Assembly (NCBI GenBank): GCA_947650285.1
Contig: CANTFL010000610.1
Location: forward strand, 1-64,000
Length of the DNA stretch: 64,000 bases
Reading direction: 5' to 3'
DNA from: Hyaloperonospora brassicae
Lineage: Eukaryota; Oomycota; Peronosporomycetes; Peronosporales; Peronosporaceae
Shown here: positions 54,841 to 64,000 of the stretch, one piece after another
Numbering within the stretch: position 1 is the first letter of the stretch
Layout of the letters: each line of letters begins with the position of its first letter
Made by a program: the position numbers and the translations under genes
Notes under the pieces: generated by a model
What the model was told of the DNA's origin: nothing
Database searches by the model: none
The model's input: only the letters and a program-made list of their open reading frames with translations

Positions 54841-55385
54841 GGAATTGCGGGGAGTGAGCCTGTGCCCGAAACAGCAAATTGGAAAGTAATTGATGAGGTC
54901 TTAACAATAATAAAACAAACTACCTATTCTTATGCATGCATCACATGGTCACTGTCCTTGGTCCCGTTGCCACGTCCTGACCGTCTTCAGCAATCTTGAG
55001 CAAGCGCGATGTCTCGCCTCATCATAATGACCATACATTGCATCATCACTATGATTGCACCTCGCCTCGTCATGATGGCTGATGTCTCGTGTTGACTTCT
55101 CCAAGTTCACTTCTCCAAGTCCACTTCCATATACGAGTGTGCCACTGTCGGCACATCAATATCAACCTATACCTTTCAAACCGTGGTTGAAGCTGACGTG
55201 TTCGTCGTCACCTCCCACACGGCCAAGCTTCGAGGTGCTGCGTCAAAGCCACTCAAGCGCAGATAGTATGGGCCAAAGCTGTTTGTTTTGAAATGCTGTT
55301 TTGAGGTTGAGCGAAGCAACTTCCACGTGAGGTCGCGGTATGCACAGACTCCACGCACAAGAACAAGATGGAAAGAGCGTAAGAG
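54841..55385. other. no gene recognised
   Basis: Contains a local near-repeat of gcctcatcataatgac/cctcgtcatgatgg at 55015-55080 and a short repeat of acttctccaagt at 55096-55122. Otherwise featureless. Confidence 0.4.
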
Positions 55386-56242
55386 AGTGAGTGATTGAGT
55401 GAGAGAGTGAGGTATATTTGGGTTTGCTTACGACCTACTATATCCCGTCACCCGGCAATAAGGTTACCGGGGTGAGTGCTACTTTATATTATAGGTGGTA
55501 CTAGGTCTCGAACATCAGAACGCCTGCGCGCAGACTCGTGTCGCGAGATGATCAGGTTCCTCAGTGTCAGTACGGGGCCCTGTATTACGTGTTGTTCGGC
55601 CTGAGAGGTCTCCAACCAATAATTGACATCAGAATCAAGGAAGGTCGTGGCATCCTGGACTAGAACGGGGTTAGAAGAAGCGTGCGCTTGAACCGAAGCT
55701 CCTGTGTCCATAGCGACATTTGCCAGTCGATCCACCATTTTGTTGTAGGTGCGATAATGATGTCCCCAGCTGGAGACATGGATATCATTAGCGATGGCGC
55801 TTGCCTCGGTGAATAACTTCACCAAGTGTTGCTTGCGTGGAGGGTGCCGAATTTGGAGTTAGGAAAGCACAATCGCATTGTTCCAATGACATGCAGGGGT
55901 AAGTAGTCGCTGGCCTTTGCTCTCCGAAGACCGTGGATGGACCCTCGGTATTCAACGATATTGGTAGTGGTATCGGCAGCAGCATAGGCCACGCTCGCTA
56001 CCCACAAAACGCATGCGGCGTTCGTCGGAACGTGGAGTCAGACAATAACAGATCCAGCTCCGCCTGGACCTGGATTTCCGCGGGATCCTCCATCGAAAAA
56101 GAGGAGGTAGAGCACTCCTGGGCCCTGTTCCGTAGGACGTACGTGCAGCAAAGGAGGTTTGTTGTAGCAGAGAAGGGTATCAGCCAAGGCCGACTGTACC
56201 TGCGCAAACAGTTGCCCGTACTCCCCCATATCGGGCTGGTAG
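55386..56242 (-). repeat. 857-bp inverted repeat, left arm
   Basis: The reverse complement matches 58349-59205 base for base with only about four to six differences and identical length. It contains the RNase H domain and the 3' tail of the second LINE family. Here the LINE continues further 5'. Confidence 0.92.
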
Positions 56243-57306
56243 GTTGATCCACGAAACCTTCGAACCGACTGGCTTAAGATAGTCTTGGCCCTAGCTGTGT
56301 GAAAATCCTGCGATAGAGACGAGTCTCCCATGCGGCGGAGGCGCTCGACCGAGATGGCACGGAGTGTCGTTGATACGGCAAAACGCCACAGCTCTCCATC
56401 TGCCGGAAAGACAGCAGTCTGAGCTTTCGATAAATATGCCCCTGTGGATATAGATTGCTTGACAACAACCCATGCTTTGGGCAGAATCCCCCATAGGTCC
56501 AGTCCAAACACCCAGACATGCAAGTCATCCTCCTGGAAAGTACCAAGCCATCGCCACCGATCAAGGAGGTAGCTCCAGTGTCGACGCGCGCTAGGGCATG
56601 TTCAAACGTTATGTCTTGCCAGAGCTGGACCAGCATCCACACACTCAGGGACGGGGCACGACAGATCTTGCTTCGCCCAATTCCAGAGCGGGCAACTGTT
56701 ACGCTTTAGCCGATTTATCGTCTGAGCGTTAGTCGGAAAGGACGCACAAATTCGTCGAAAATCTTCCGACGTGATCAATGGTGAACCTTCCGATATCGCG
56801 TGAAAGTCCGCCTTTGGAACCCGTTCCTCGATAAGTCTAGTTCCTTCAATACAGCGCCGTCGGGAGATAGGCTATTTAAGTTTCTTTCGATGTGGCCGCC
56901 ACCGTCGACGACCGGCCCACAGGTGGACAACCCGTGTGAGCATCGGATGCGCGCCAAAGTAGACAGGAGTCCCACTGGATGAGGACACGTCGATATCGCA
57001 CGCCGTCATCGACGAGACGGGTTGCAACCCACATTCCATACCCGTATCGAAATGCTGGAGAGATGTTGCTTCACGAGTGCGAAGCCAGTCATGAAATTGG
57101 TGCACCTTCGCTGAATACGATATTAAAAACTCAGGTTCCAGCTCCCGATTGACCAGAGACGGCAAATTGTAAAGAATTGCGAGGCAGAAGGACCCGAAAT
57201 GCCTTCTATTCGCCATAGACTGGGTCGCCATGTCACGCGTGGGGGATAACAAGACAATGCCAGTCTGAAAAGTCGTCCAAGACATTGCCTCGCCAAGGTA
57301 AGTCAA
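55386..57306 (-). pseudogene. LINE ORF2 3' part: zinc finger and RNase H (second LINE family)
   Basis: Minus strand. 57306-56872 is a post-RT region (MTYLGEAMSW, HQFHDWLRTREATSL). About 56870-56640 reads NSCPLWNWAKQDL then CPVPECVDAGPALARH, a zf-RVT-like finger. 56523-56038 runs through LYLLFFDGGSRGNPGPGG, the start of RNase H with the first catalytic Asp. 56007-55819 has TTTNIVEYRGSIHGLRRA. 55825-55484 ends RNase H with NKMVDRLANVAMD. Frames shift at about 56640, 56040 and 55820. The 3' end has a short TCACT-type repeat tail at 55386-55410. Distinct from the 42-50 kb LINE, which lacks RNase H. Confidence 0.7.
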
Positions 57307-57698
57307 TCAAATAACAAAGGCGGCTCCGTTCAATGTGTAAGCCGTACCCAGTCGATCTCGCAAGCACGATATATCCTCGAGCGTAGCGTGGACAACCCAT
57401 CGGTGATCAAATCGTCCCGAAGACGCAACTTCAGCACGCATCCCGGCGTGCAGTCGATCCTAAGCACCCGCCGAACATCAATGGTGACACTACCGTCGTA
57501 ATAGAAAAAGCGTAAATTAATGTAGACGTGTTGATGTTACATTGCGCAAAGTACACTAAGTAGAAACGTGCAGCAAACATTGAAGTACTTTCAACTCGTG
57601 TCTGTCGCATCGCAGTGCTCATGCAAAGCAGCCGACGCAGCAATCACGTGGGGCAGTCGGTACACTGCAACAGGCACTGCAGTCACTATTCCAGCCAC
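57307..57698. other. spacer without a certain gene
   Basis: The minus strand at about 57490-57300 reads as coding-like (VTIDVRRVLRIDCTPGCVLK) and may be further upstream LINE sequence in other frames. No motif allows a firm call. Confidence 0.35.
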
Positions 57699-59455
57699 TT
57701 ACAAGCCCCTGGAAACCATGATCAACTGGTTCAGCTTGTAGCTCGAGCCCGGCTCGAGCACTTGCTGCTCAATCACTTTGCCCGGCTCGATCGCAATCAT
57801 GGACAGGTACTCGTCGTCCTCAAAGTCCGTCATGTTGGCCGCGCGTTCGATCCAGGGGTTCCAAATGACACAGTCCGTCGGCGTGCAGATGGGTTCCTGT
57901 CCTTCACGCACCACGGAGCCCGTCTTCCGGACCGTCACGAGCTGGTCAAAGCTGCCGCCTGGATATAGGATATGGGCAATGATGTCGCTCTGGACGTTCT
58001 TCTAGATGCTGTCGACCATCGACGAGATGCCAAAGCTCTCTCGCGTCTCCGTGTGGTTCGTTTTGGTCATCTTGTCAAAGTAGTCGACGCCTTGTAATCC
58101 AGAGATTTGCAAGCCATCTTTCACGATGTTGTTGACGTGAATGTAGTTGTGGAAGAGGGCTTGGAACTCAATAGCAATGGGGTTTACGTTGTGAACGGTC
58201 AGCGACGTCTAAAGCCACGTGGTCCAGAGCTTCACTTCGTACTCGAGCACAAAGTCACACGGCCACATCTTCCGCGTGACGTCGTTCGCCTCGATTTGGA
58301 ACGTCGCAAAACTTTCCTTGCGGAATTCCGTTGCGAATTAACTCTCATCTACCAGCCCGATATGGGGGAGTACGGGCAACTGTTTGCGCAGGTACAGTCG
58401 GCCTTGGCTGATACCCTCCTCTGCTACAACGAACCTCCTTTGCTGCACGTACGTCCTACGGAACAGAGCCCAGGAGTGCTCTACCTCCTCTTTTTCGATG
58501 GAGGATCCCGCGGAAATCCAGGTCCAGGCGGAGCTGGATCTGTTATTGTCTGACTCCACGTTCCGACGCACGCCGCATGCGTTTTGTGGGTAGCGAGCGT
58601 GGCCTATGCTGCTGCCGATACCACTACCAATATCGTTGAATACCGAGGGTCCATCCACGGTCTTCGGCGAGCAAAGGCCAGCGACTACTTACCCCTGCAT
58701 GTCATTGGAACAATGCGATTGTGCTTTCCTAACTCCAAATTCGGCACCCTCCACGCAAGCAACACTTGGTGAAGTTATTCACCGAGGCAAGCGCCATCGC
58801 TAATGATATCCATGTCTCCAGCTGGGGACATCATTATCGCACCTACAACAAAATGGTGGATCGACTGGCAAATGTCGCTATGGACACAGGAGCTTCGGTT
58901 CAAGCGCACGCTTCTTCTAACCCCGTTCTAGTCTAGGATGCCACGACCTTCCTTGATTCTGATGTCAATTATTGGTTGGAGACCTCTCAGGCCGAACAAC
59001 ACGTAATACAGGGCCCCGTACTGACACTGAGGAACCTGATCATCTCGCGACACGAGTCTGCGCGCAGGCGTTCTGATGTTCGAGACCTAGTACCACCTAT
59101 AATATAAAGTAGCACTCACCCCGGTAACCTTATTGCCGGGTGACGGGATATAGTAGGTCGTAAGCAAACCCAAATATACCTCACTCTCTCACTCAATCAC
59201 TCACTTGGACGCTCACTATGTTCTTTATGGAGATTCGGTCCACGCCGTGAAAAGGGGCGCCAAAGCCCACGGCGCTGGCAAAGCTGGAAAACTCAACGGG
59301 AATGCCTTCCATAATGGGCTTCACGCTGTTTATGTTCGACTTCGTGGGCATGAAGAGGACGTCTCGAAGATGGTCGTACGTTGTGAGAAATGAGATCACG
59401 TGCGCCAAAGAGCGTGATTTGTGCACTCGAGTTGAACGAATGCGTGAGGGATACG
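57699..59455 (-). pseudogene. epimerase paralogue split by a LINE fragment
   Basis: The N-terminal half lies at 59455-59206: GLETVSLTHSFNSSAQITLFG, then in another frame HVISFLTTY, DVLFMPTKSNINSVKP, IPVEFSSFASAVGFGAPFHG. The C-terminal half lies at 58348-57699: RKMWPCDFVLEYEVKLW, a TAG, EFQALFHNYIHVNNI (catalytic His present), ISGLQGVDYFDKM, another TAG, CVIWNPWIERA, DDEYLSMIAIEPG (catalytic Glu present), ending at TAG 57699. The two halves are separated exactly by the 857-bp LINE-derived segment 58349-59205. Same family as the intact gene at 40240-41250 but with more canonical active-site residues. Dead: one insertion, at least two stops and a frameshift. Confidence 0.82.
58349..59205 (+). 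mobile_element. 5'-truncated LINE copy; right arm of the 857-bp inverted repeat
   Basis: Inverted copy of 55386-56242, >99% identical, inserted in the epimerase pseudogene. It begins ctaccagcccgatatgg within the region upstream of RNase H, includes LLFFDGGSRGNPGPGG and the RNase H remainder, and ends in the same TCACT-type tail. A 5'-truncated copy sharing the 3' end is the usual product of LINE insertion. I could not find a clean target duplication. Confidence 0.8.
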
Positions 59456-59467
59456 GTCTCGAGCCCC

Positions 59468-60000
59468 TTAAACCCTAGGTGGTTCCTGACGGCATTCTGC
59501 TAGCCCTTGCATCAACACAGTAATCAACGTGTGTTCATAAATTGAATTAGCAGTTATATTACTCGCGAGGATTTGTATGTGCTGAGTGTATGCGAGCACA
59601 TCATGCTTACCGTGCTTGAGTGTCAGGAGCTCTGACCGAACCCTGAACTCAGCCTGTGGTGGATCATACGTCCGTTTGAGCCGGGGCTTATATACCTTAA
59701 GAGACTGAAACGCATATGGATCGCCCATCTTGAGCTATAAGGACCAAGTCTTGGCATGTCCTTCCAAGTGGGCTTGAGCAAATGTTAGTTTCATTTGCTC
59801 ATCGTCGATACTATGTGCCTATATGGATCTGTCGGGCTCGACAAACGATATCTACAGGGTGTCTTCCTCGACTTCTCTGTACTTGGATATATCAATCTTT
59901 AAGATTTCGGGACGACTTGTGTGTGTATTCCCACTTCCACCAGCATTGAATTGCTGCTGTCTTAATAGCTCTATCTGTTAAGCATCGAGTTCTCTCAACT
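59468..60000 (-). pseudogene. Ty3/gypsy Gag fragment
   Basis: Minus-strand reading, one main frame with a few stops: EILKIDISKYREVEEDTL at about 59910-59858, then AHSIDDEQMKLTFAQAHLEG and AKTWSL, then 59728-59468 with MGDPYAFQSLKVY and DVLAYTQHIQILASNITAN, and LITVLMQGLAEC. This is the capsid region N-terminal to the part preserved at 8260-8680 (LITIFIQGLSDG aligns with LITVLMQGLAEC). Dead fragment without LTRs. Confidence 0.65.
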
Positions 60001-60110
60001 GATCGGCCTGTTAAGAGCCTCAGTGGTCAAGCAAGGCTAACGTTTTGCACTTTAGGAGACAAGTTCATTTTAAATGAACCTGGCTATAGCGGCATGATCT
60101 CGATATTTGT

Positions 60111-60450
60111 CAAGAGACTCCGATGGCGCTAATGGAAGTTCCGCCTACGGTAGAGCTCATACGTCATACCACACTCCATTTGATGTCACTCAATTTTTTC
60201 AAGCCTACACGCGTGACGTGAAATCTTTCCTCTTCATCGAACATCTTCATGTTAAATGAGGTGGTTGTGGTCAATGGGCGTCCTACAAAGTGCTTCAAGG
60301 TGTAACGAGGATTGCTCTAGCAAGTATATTGGCAAATAGTTGTGTTGGCTGACCACACGGTTGCGTGCTCCTGACGTCACATACGTGGCGAGGAAGCTCG
60401 AGGAAGTAAATAGAACTTGAAAGCTCTGTTAAAGAAAAAAAGTAGGACTG
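60111..60450 (+). repeat. dispersed repeat block, copy B
   Basis: Homologue of 5073-5416, same orientation. In its best frame it reads HTSYHTPFDVTQFFQAYTRD and SFLFIEHLHV with isolated stops. Copy B lacks the preceding Gag-like gene. Confidence 0.6.
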
Positions 60451-60733
60451 CGTTTTAATTGTTAATTTTGTTTAGTAAACCATCTTTGTCTTGAGATAAC
60501 TACATTAAACTACACCCTCCTATGTGAATTTCTTGCTCACCACCTATTGCGCGCGTCCAGCAGCGATTGGTGATTAATTTGGTGATGTACACGGTACATG
60601 AACCAATAAGTGGAACACCTAAGAATATTATCTCGGGGTATTATTGGGTCAACGTCACCTCTTCTCGGGTAATGTTAATTTAACGTTATTAAAATAGAAT
60701 TTATTCAAAAATCGATAAATTCGTACCACTTTT

Positions 60734-61560
60734 ATGGTAACAGGCTTACACTATTACACCGGAGCTGCATGTCAGGCTTGGTGCTTACATAACCGAAATT
60801 GGGCGTTACATATGAGAAACCTTCAACGACGGCTGATCACAGCAGCCAGGGTCGTGATCAGTAAGAAAAATAGAGTATTCATTTTGAACTCCATCATTCT
60901 ATTATCTATTTCATTTAAGGCAGCGGAATTCGACATCATAGAATGAGCGCAGTAGGCTGTTTAAACTTTCTACAAACTACTTTTGTTGTCCCTGCCACGT
61001 CGACAGAAATAAGCAGACACAAGATTAAATCAGGATTGTTCTTCACTTCTGAATGACCGGGTACGGTTGGGCTGGATTCATTCTAGGAGTCCATCGAATT
61101 ATGCGCACAAAGCACGCACTTTAGTGGATCACGCAAGCCCAGGACAAATATGTTTGCCTATGGTATTGCTTGGCCGATCAAGGTAGGCCAACTCCCTCGG
61201 CATTGGTCCTATATGGAATGATTTTGATGGGTACAGCATCTTCTTGTTCGACGAAGCCGTCAACAGCTGCATGAATAGATGACTCAGACAAGATAATGCA
61301 ACCTTCGACGGAGCAGCTAAGTTTAATTTGGGATAGCGTTGGCTTGCACTATTCGAACTTGCGAGAAGGGGCTGGTAGATAATGAAAAGTCGATGCAGGA
61401 ACACTACTAACCATCCTTCTATTTCGGAAGCATTATCGTCTACCGGATTCAAGTAATTGCACTGAGTCGCTTTTGGGGGAAGTTCGGATGGAGTAACAAT
61501 TTTATGATTTGAGTGGAATAGTGTAACTGAGTTGGACCTTCTGTGTGTATTACAAACATG
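60734..61560 (+). pseudogene. LINE ORF2 relic
   Basis: NRNWALHMRNLQRRLITAAR and NRVFILNSIILL at 60800-60905 align with FDRNWALRLQKIRRRLLTAA and NRVLILNAIILPAIL of the 42-50 kb LINE ORF2 (post-RT region, about residues 820-870). Colinear traces continue to about 61140 (KARTLVDHASPGQICL against KHALRWLTQPHDKYF). Many stops. A diverged, old relative of that LINE. Confidence 0.65.
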
Positions 61561-62008
61561 TGTGAGATACGTCACATGTGTGATTTATGATGGAGAAGGA
61601 GTCATAATAAGATGATATTCGAACACCATATCAATTGTCGAGGGCCGACGCGTGTCAGCCACTGAATTGAAATCTTACTTAAAAGGGATTAATAAGAGTA
61701 TTAGTGTTTAGATTAAGTACGTTCATCAAGGTGTTATTTTGGATAATCGACAAAAAGGTTTAAATTTACTTTTAATTACTTAAGACACGTGCCTCACGAG
61801 GCGCTTTTGATCGTTAAGGGCTTAGCAATGCCTGCAAAAATAGCTATCTTTTAATACCTGTGCTGTGATTTTCTAAATTGCTGGTCTTTTAAACCAGGGA
61901 CGGTACGCCTCAAGATTGTTGACCCTCTGAGTCGGGTTCTTTGAACCAAAATTGCTCGTTGAGCGTTTGGACTTCCTCTAACTTATGGGACTGTGTAGCT
62001 GCGCTTTA
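61560..62008 (+). repeat. degenerate LTR of the element 1/2 family
   Basis: In plus orientation it aligns with the reverse complement of the element 1 LTR: aacaccatatcaattg, ttaagtacgttcatcaaggtgtt, agacacgtgcctcacgaggcg, tttgaaccaaaattgctcgt, and the end ctgtgtagctgcgcttta. Heavily mutated. The exact left edge is uncertain. Confidence 0.6.
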
Positions 62009-62010
62009 CT

Positions 62011-62026
62011 TGGTAGCACGTGTAAT
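62011..62026 (+). promoter_or_regulatory. primer binding site of the third relic
   Basis: tggtagcacgtgtaat lies two bases after the LTR end, matching element 1's primer site in sequence and spacing. Confidence 0.6.
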
Positions 62027-62059
62027 CAATTGACACCTGAGTCATTACGACTAAATTCT

Positions 62060-63025
62060 GTGAGGATGGAGCGATCTACACACTCACTACGGCCTAAAAT
62101 CTCGCGCTTGATAAGCTGATTGCGGCCGAGGGCCAAACAAATTATAGCGTTTCTAGATTAGCAAGGTCTTGATGTGCTAAATGCACGTGTCGGGACGTTC
62201 ATGTAGTATGAAACGGCCATTCTAGGCTAGGTTTGAAAACAAATAGCTTGAGCCATGCCAAAACGCTTTGTGGAAATGCCTGACGAAGAGGATAAGCATC
62301 GTCCCATCAGGGTGGACGTCTAACATTACTTCGGGAAGGATGGGTAAATTTACCCCCTCTCTATCCATGAGATTTATTTGTCTACAGGATCTGGAGTAAT
62401 CTCACTTAAGTAGCAAAGAGTCTCGCTGGCCATCTCTAAGCTAGATGGGTCAGTCATATCGTGGGCTCTGACGTACAACACGCCTGTCGACTTGGCGTTT
62501 CGTACATGGGATCGCTCAAGTTAGACCTTCCGCGGCTTCATATCACCCGCGACCAAACTTATCGCATCCGCACGCGGTAATAATCTACCCATTAGGGCTA
62601 TAATGAGTTAACCGACTATTGACAAATATTTAGATATCAAATGGCTGCTATGCAAACAGACCCTCTCCCAGAAACGGTCTACGTGACTTTCTTCATGAAA
62701 GTTCTTCGCACTGATGTGGTCAGATCCGAGGTCTTTCGAGTCCATCCGTCAAATTTGAAGAGGCTGTGGACATCAAATAAAATGCTAAGCTCAACTATAA
62801 GTCGGCCAGGCTTGATTAAATCGGTTACGATCCAAGCTTTGCGAGGGCAATCTCAGCATTTACTTCGACTTACTGTAAGCCTAAACCGATACACCTCGAC
62901 ATTTCTGAAGATGAAGGTGAAGCTGAGTTTCGAATTGTGGGGTCAACAGAGCGTAAGACGTTGTTACACGTGCGGAAGCACTAAAAACTTGCGTCACACT
63001 TATCTTTTGCGTAAGAAATGACAGA
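62060..63025 (+). pseudogene. Gag of a third, old copy of the element 1/2 family
   Basis: Plus-strand traces of the same Gag: RVSLAISKLDGS at about 62415-62450, then 62641-63021 with MAAMQTDPLPETVYVTFFM and SEVFRVHPS, and a knuckle CYTCGSTKNLRHTY in which the His and last Cys are replaced (Asn, Tyr), so zinc binding is lost. The N-terminal half has many stops (GLDVLNARVGTFM region at about 62170-62205). Confidence 0.7.
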
Positions 63026-63339
63026 ATTTAACGAGCCAAACCCTGTCTCTAACCAGAAAAGTGGAATGAATTGGGAAATATTTTGACACCCAGTAGGCGC
63101 GAAACGCCCTACCAGGGTAAAACTAGAATTTGTCACTAATCTGCGAGATTGAGTTACGCAAAGATTTGCGACTAAGAGCTATGTGCCAGCCATCACAGAG
63201 CGTGAATAAAAGATTGGCCTGCTAGTCGCTGATGCGACTGTGAAAGGATTTAAGAAGAATTGGTTTATTTTAGATCCTTTCCGGAGCATTCTGCCAGTAT
63301 GCTCAGCGTCGTTCTCTTGAGAGGAGTCAGCAATAAGCT

Positions 63340-63770
63340 AAAGCGCTAAAAGCTCACGAGGGTGGTTTAAATACCGTTCGTCTAGCGAGTGGTATGCGCG
63401 TCACTGTGCCAAGATTTCCGTTGAACTTAGGTGTGAATGTTTTGTACTTTTACAATACAGATCGCTGTTTTGTATTTGAATAAGATACGAAATACGATCT
63501 CTATCTGAGCATGACCTGGCTCGAGCGCCATGAGCTATAGAATGACAAGAGGTCTAAGACCTTAGTTGCCACACGCAATGTTCCAAGAGAAGTTTTGGAG
63601 AGTCATGAGCCCACATTCAGGAGCCACAATAGCGCTTCTGGCGCTAGCCGTTGACGGAAGAAATCTATGTGCTGTACATCGGTATGTCCGAGGTATATAC
63701 CACCGAATGACGTTGACATGATGATCAAGAGTACTTTGTATTATTAAAGTTAGGCACTACGTACATAGTC
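63340..63770 (+). pseudogene. protease region of the third relic
   Basis: ASGMRVTVPRFPLNLGV, then TKYDLYLSMTWLERHEL and SKTLVATRNVPREVLESHEP, colinear with the element 1 protease and linker. The DSGAS motif reads LDPF at about 63275. Similarity fades after about 63730; the rest of pol is absent or beyond the window. Confidence 0.65.
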
Positions 63771-64000
63771 GTGTAATGCTGGTTGTGAGAACGAATCACT
63801 GCATTAGGCAGGCATCTTTGGCCTAAGACAGAGTTATTAAATATTTTTATATTTCTTTTGTAATTGGAACGGTACGTAAAACTCCACCGAGTGAGGGTGG
63901 CCTCTCCGGAACTTTACTAACTGTCAGTATTGACACAATGGGCGAACGTCCAAAATATTCGGGGCAAGGTCCACACAACGCACGTGGAGGGGTACGTTTA
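63771..64000. other. no feature recognised at the right edge
   Basis: No coding frame or repeat assignable; possibly decayed linker sequence of the third relic. Confidence 0.4.

Noticed and set aside
58107..58553. 148-residue ORF fusing epimerase-antisense sequence to RNase H
   Set aside because: It crosses the junction between the pseudogene (read backwards) and the inserted LINE fragment; an accidental fusion.
1..64000. RxLR, Crinkler or other effector genes, CRISPR arrays, rRNA genes
   Set aside because: Looked for secreted ORFs with RxLR or LFLAK-type motifs, direct-repeat/spacer arrays and rRNA-like sequence; none found.

Overview
The window looks like repeat-rich genomic DNA from an oomycete (Peronosporales-like, i.e. 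Phytophthora or downy mildew). I infer this from the Ty3/gypsy retroelement proteins, which are of a type I associate with oomycetes, from the APE-type LINEs, and from a tRNA-related SINE. No bacterial operon structure is present. Almost everything recognisable is retrotransposon-derived. The only credible intact host gene is a secreted glucose-6-phosphate 1-epimerase/aldose 1-epimerase-like protein on the minus strand at 40240-41250.

Layout. 1-2.8 kb: the end of an Ala/Thr/Arg-rich coiled-coil ORF and a frame-broken multi-pass membrane protein (minus). 2.9-5.4 kb: a decayed Gag-like gene (plus). 5.3-8.0 kb: a decayed Ty3/gypsy gag-protease relic (minus). 8.3-11.7 kb: a second Ty3/gypsy relic (plus), gag through the start of integrase. 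11.7-19.0 kb: an AT-rich desert with one dispersed repeat. 19.0-26.6 kb: a structurally complete LTR retrotransposon, here called element 1, on the minus strand, with 5-bp target duplications, LTRs of about 99% identity, PBS and PPT, a chromodomain after integrase, and an extra ORF on the opposite strand between pol and the 3' LTR. 26.6-28.5 kb: a decayed LINE with RNase H. 28.5-36.4 kb: element 2, an older relative with the same architecture, carrying a SINE inside its RT region.

36.4-40.2 kb: mostly empty, with a second copy of the dispersed repeat. 40.2-41.3 kb: the epimerase-like gene. 42.1-50.8 kb: a long, uninterrupted LINE. Its ORF1 has a CCHC knuckle and an OTU-like cysteine protease domain, ORF2 has APE endonuclease, RT and a zinc finger, and a small third ORF follows. 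A 122-bp tandem array abuts its 3' end. 52.3-54.9 kb: unresolved coding-like debris. 55.4-59.5 kb: a second LINE family with RNase H, whose 857-bp 3' end is present twice in inverted orientation. One copy splits a paralogous epimerase pseudogene. 59.5-64 kb: relics of gag, the Gag-like block, LINE ORF2, and a third copy of the element 1/2 family on the plus strand.

The most interesting points are: (i) the conserved antisense ORF in elements 1 and 2, which overlaps the end of pol tail-to-tail by exactly 56 bp in both; (ii) the LINE with an OTU-like protease in ORF1; (iii) mosaic identity between elements 1 and 2, suggesting gene conversion, together with a recently inserted but coding-dead element; (iv) an intact epimerase that appears to have lost two catalytic residues while its broken paralogue keeps both.
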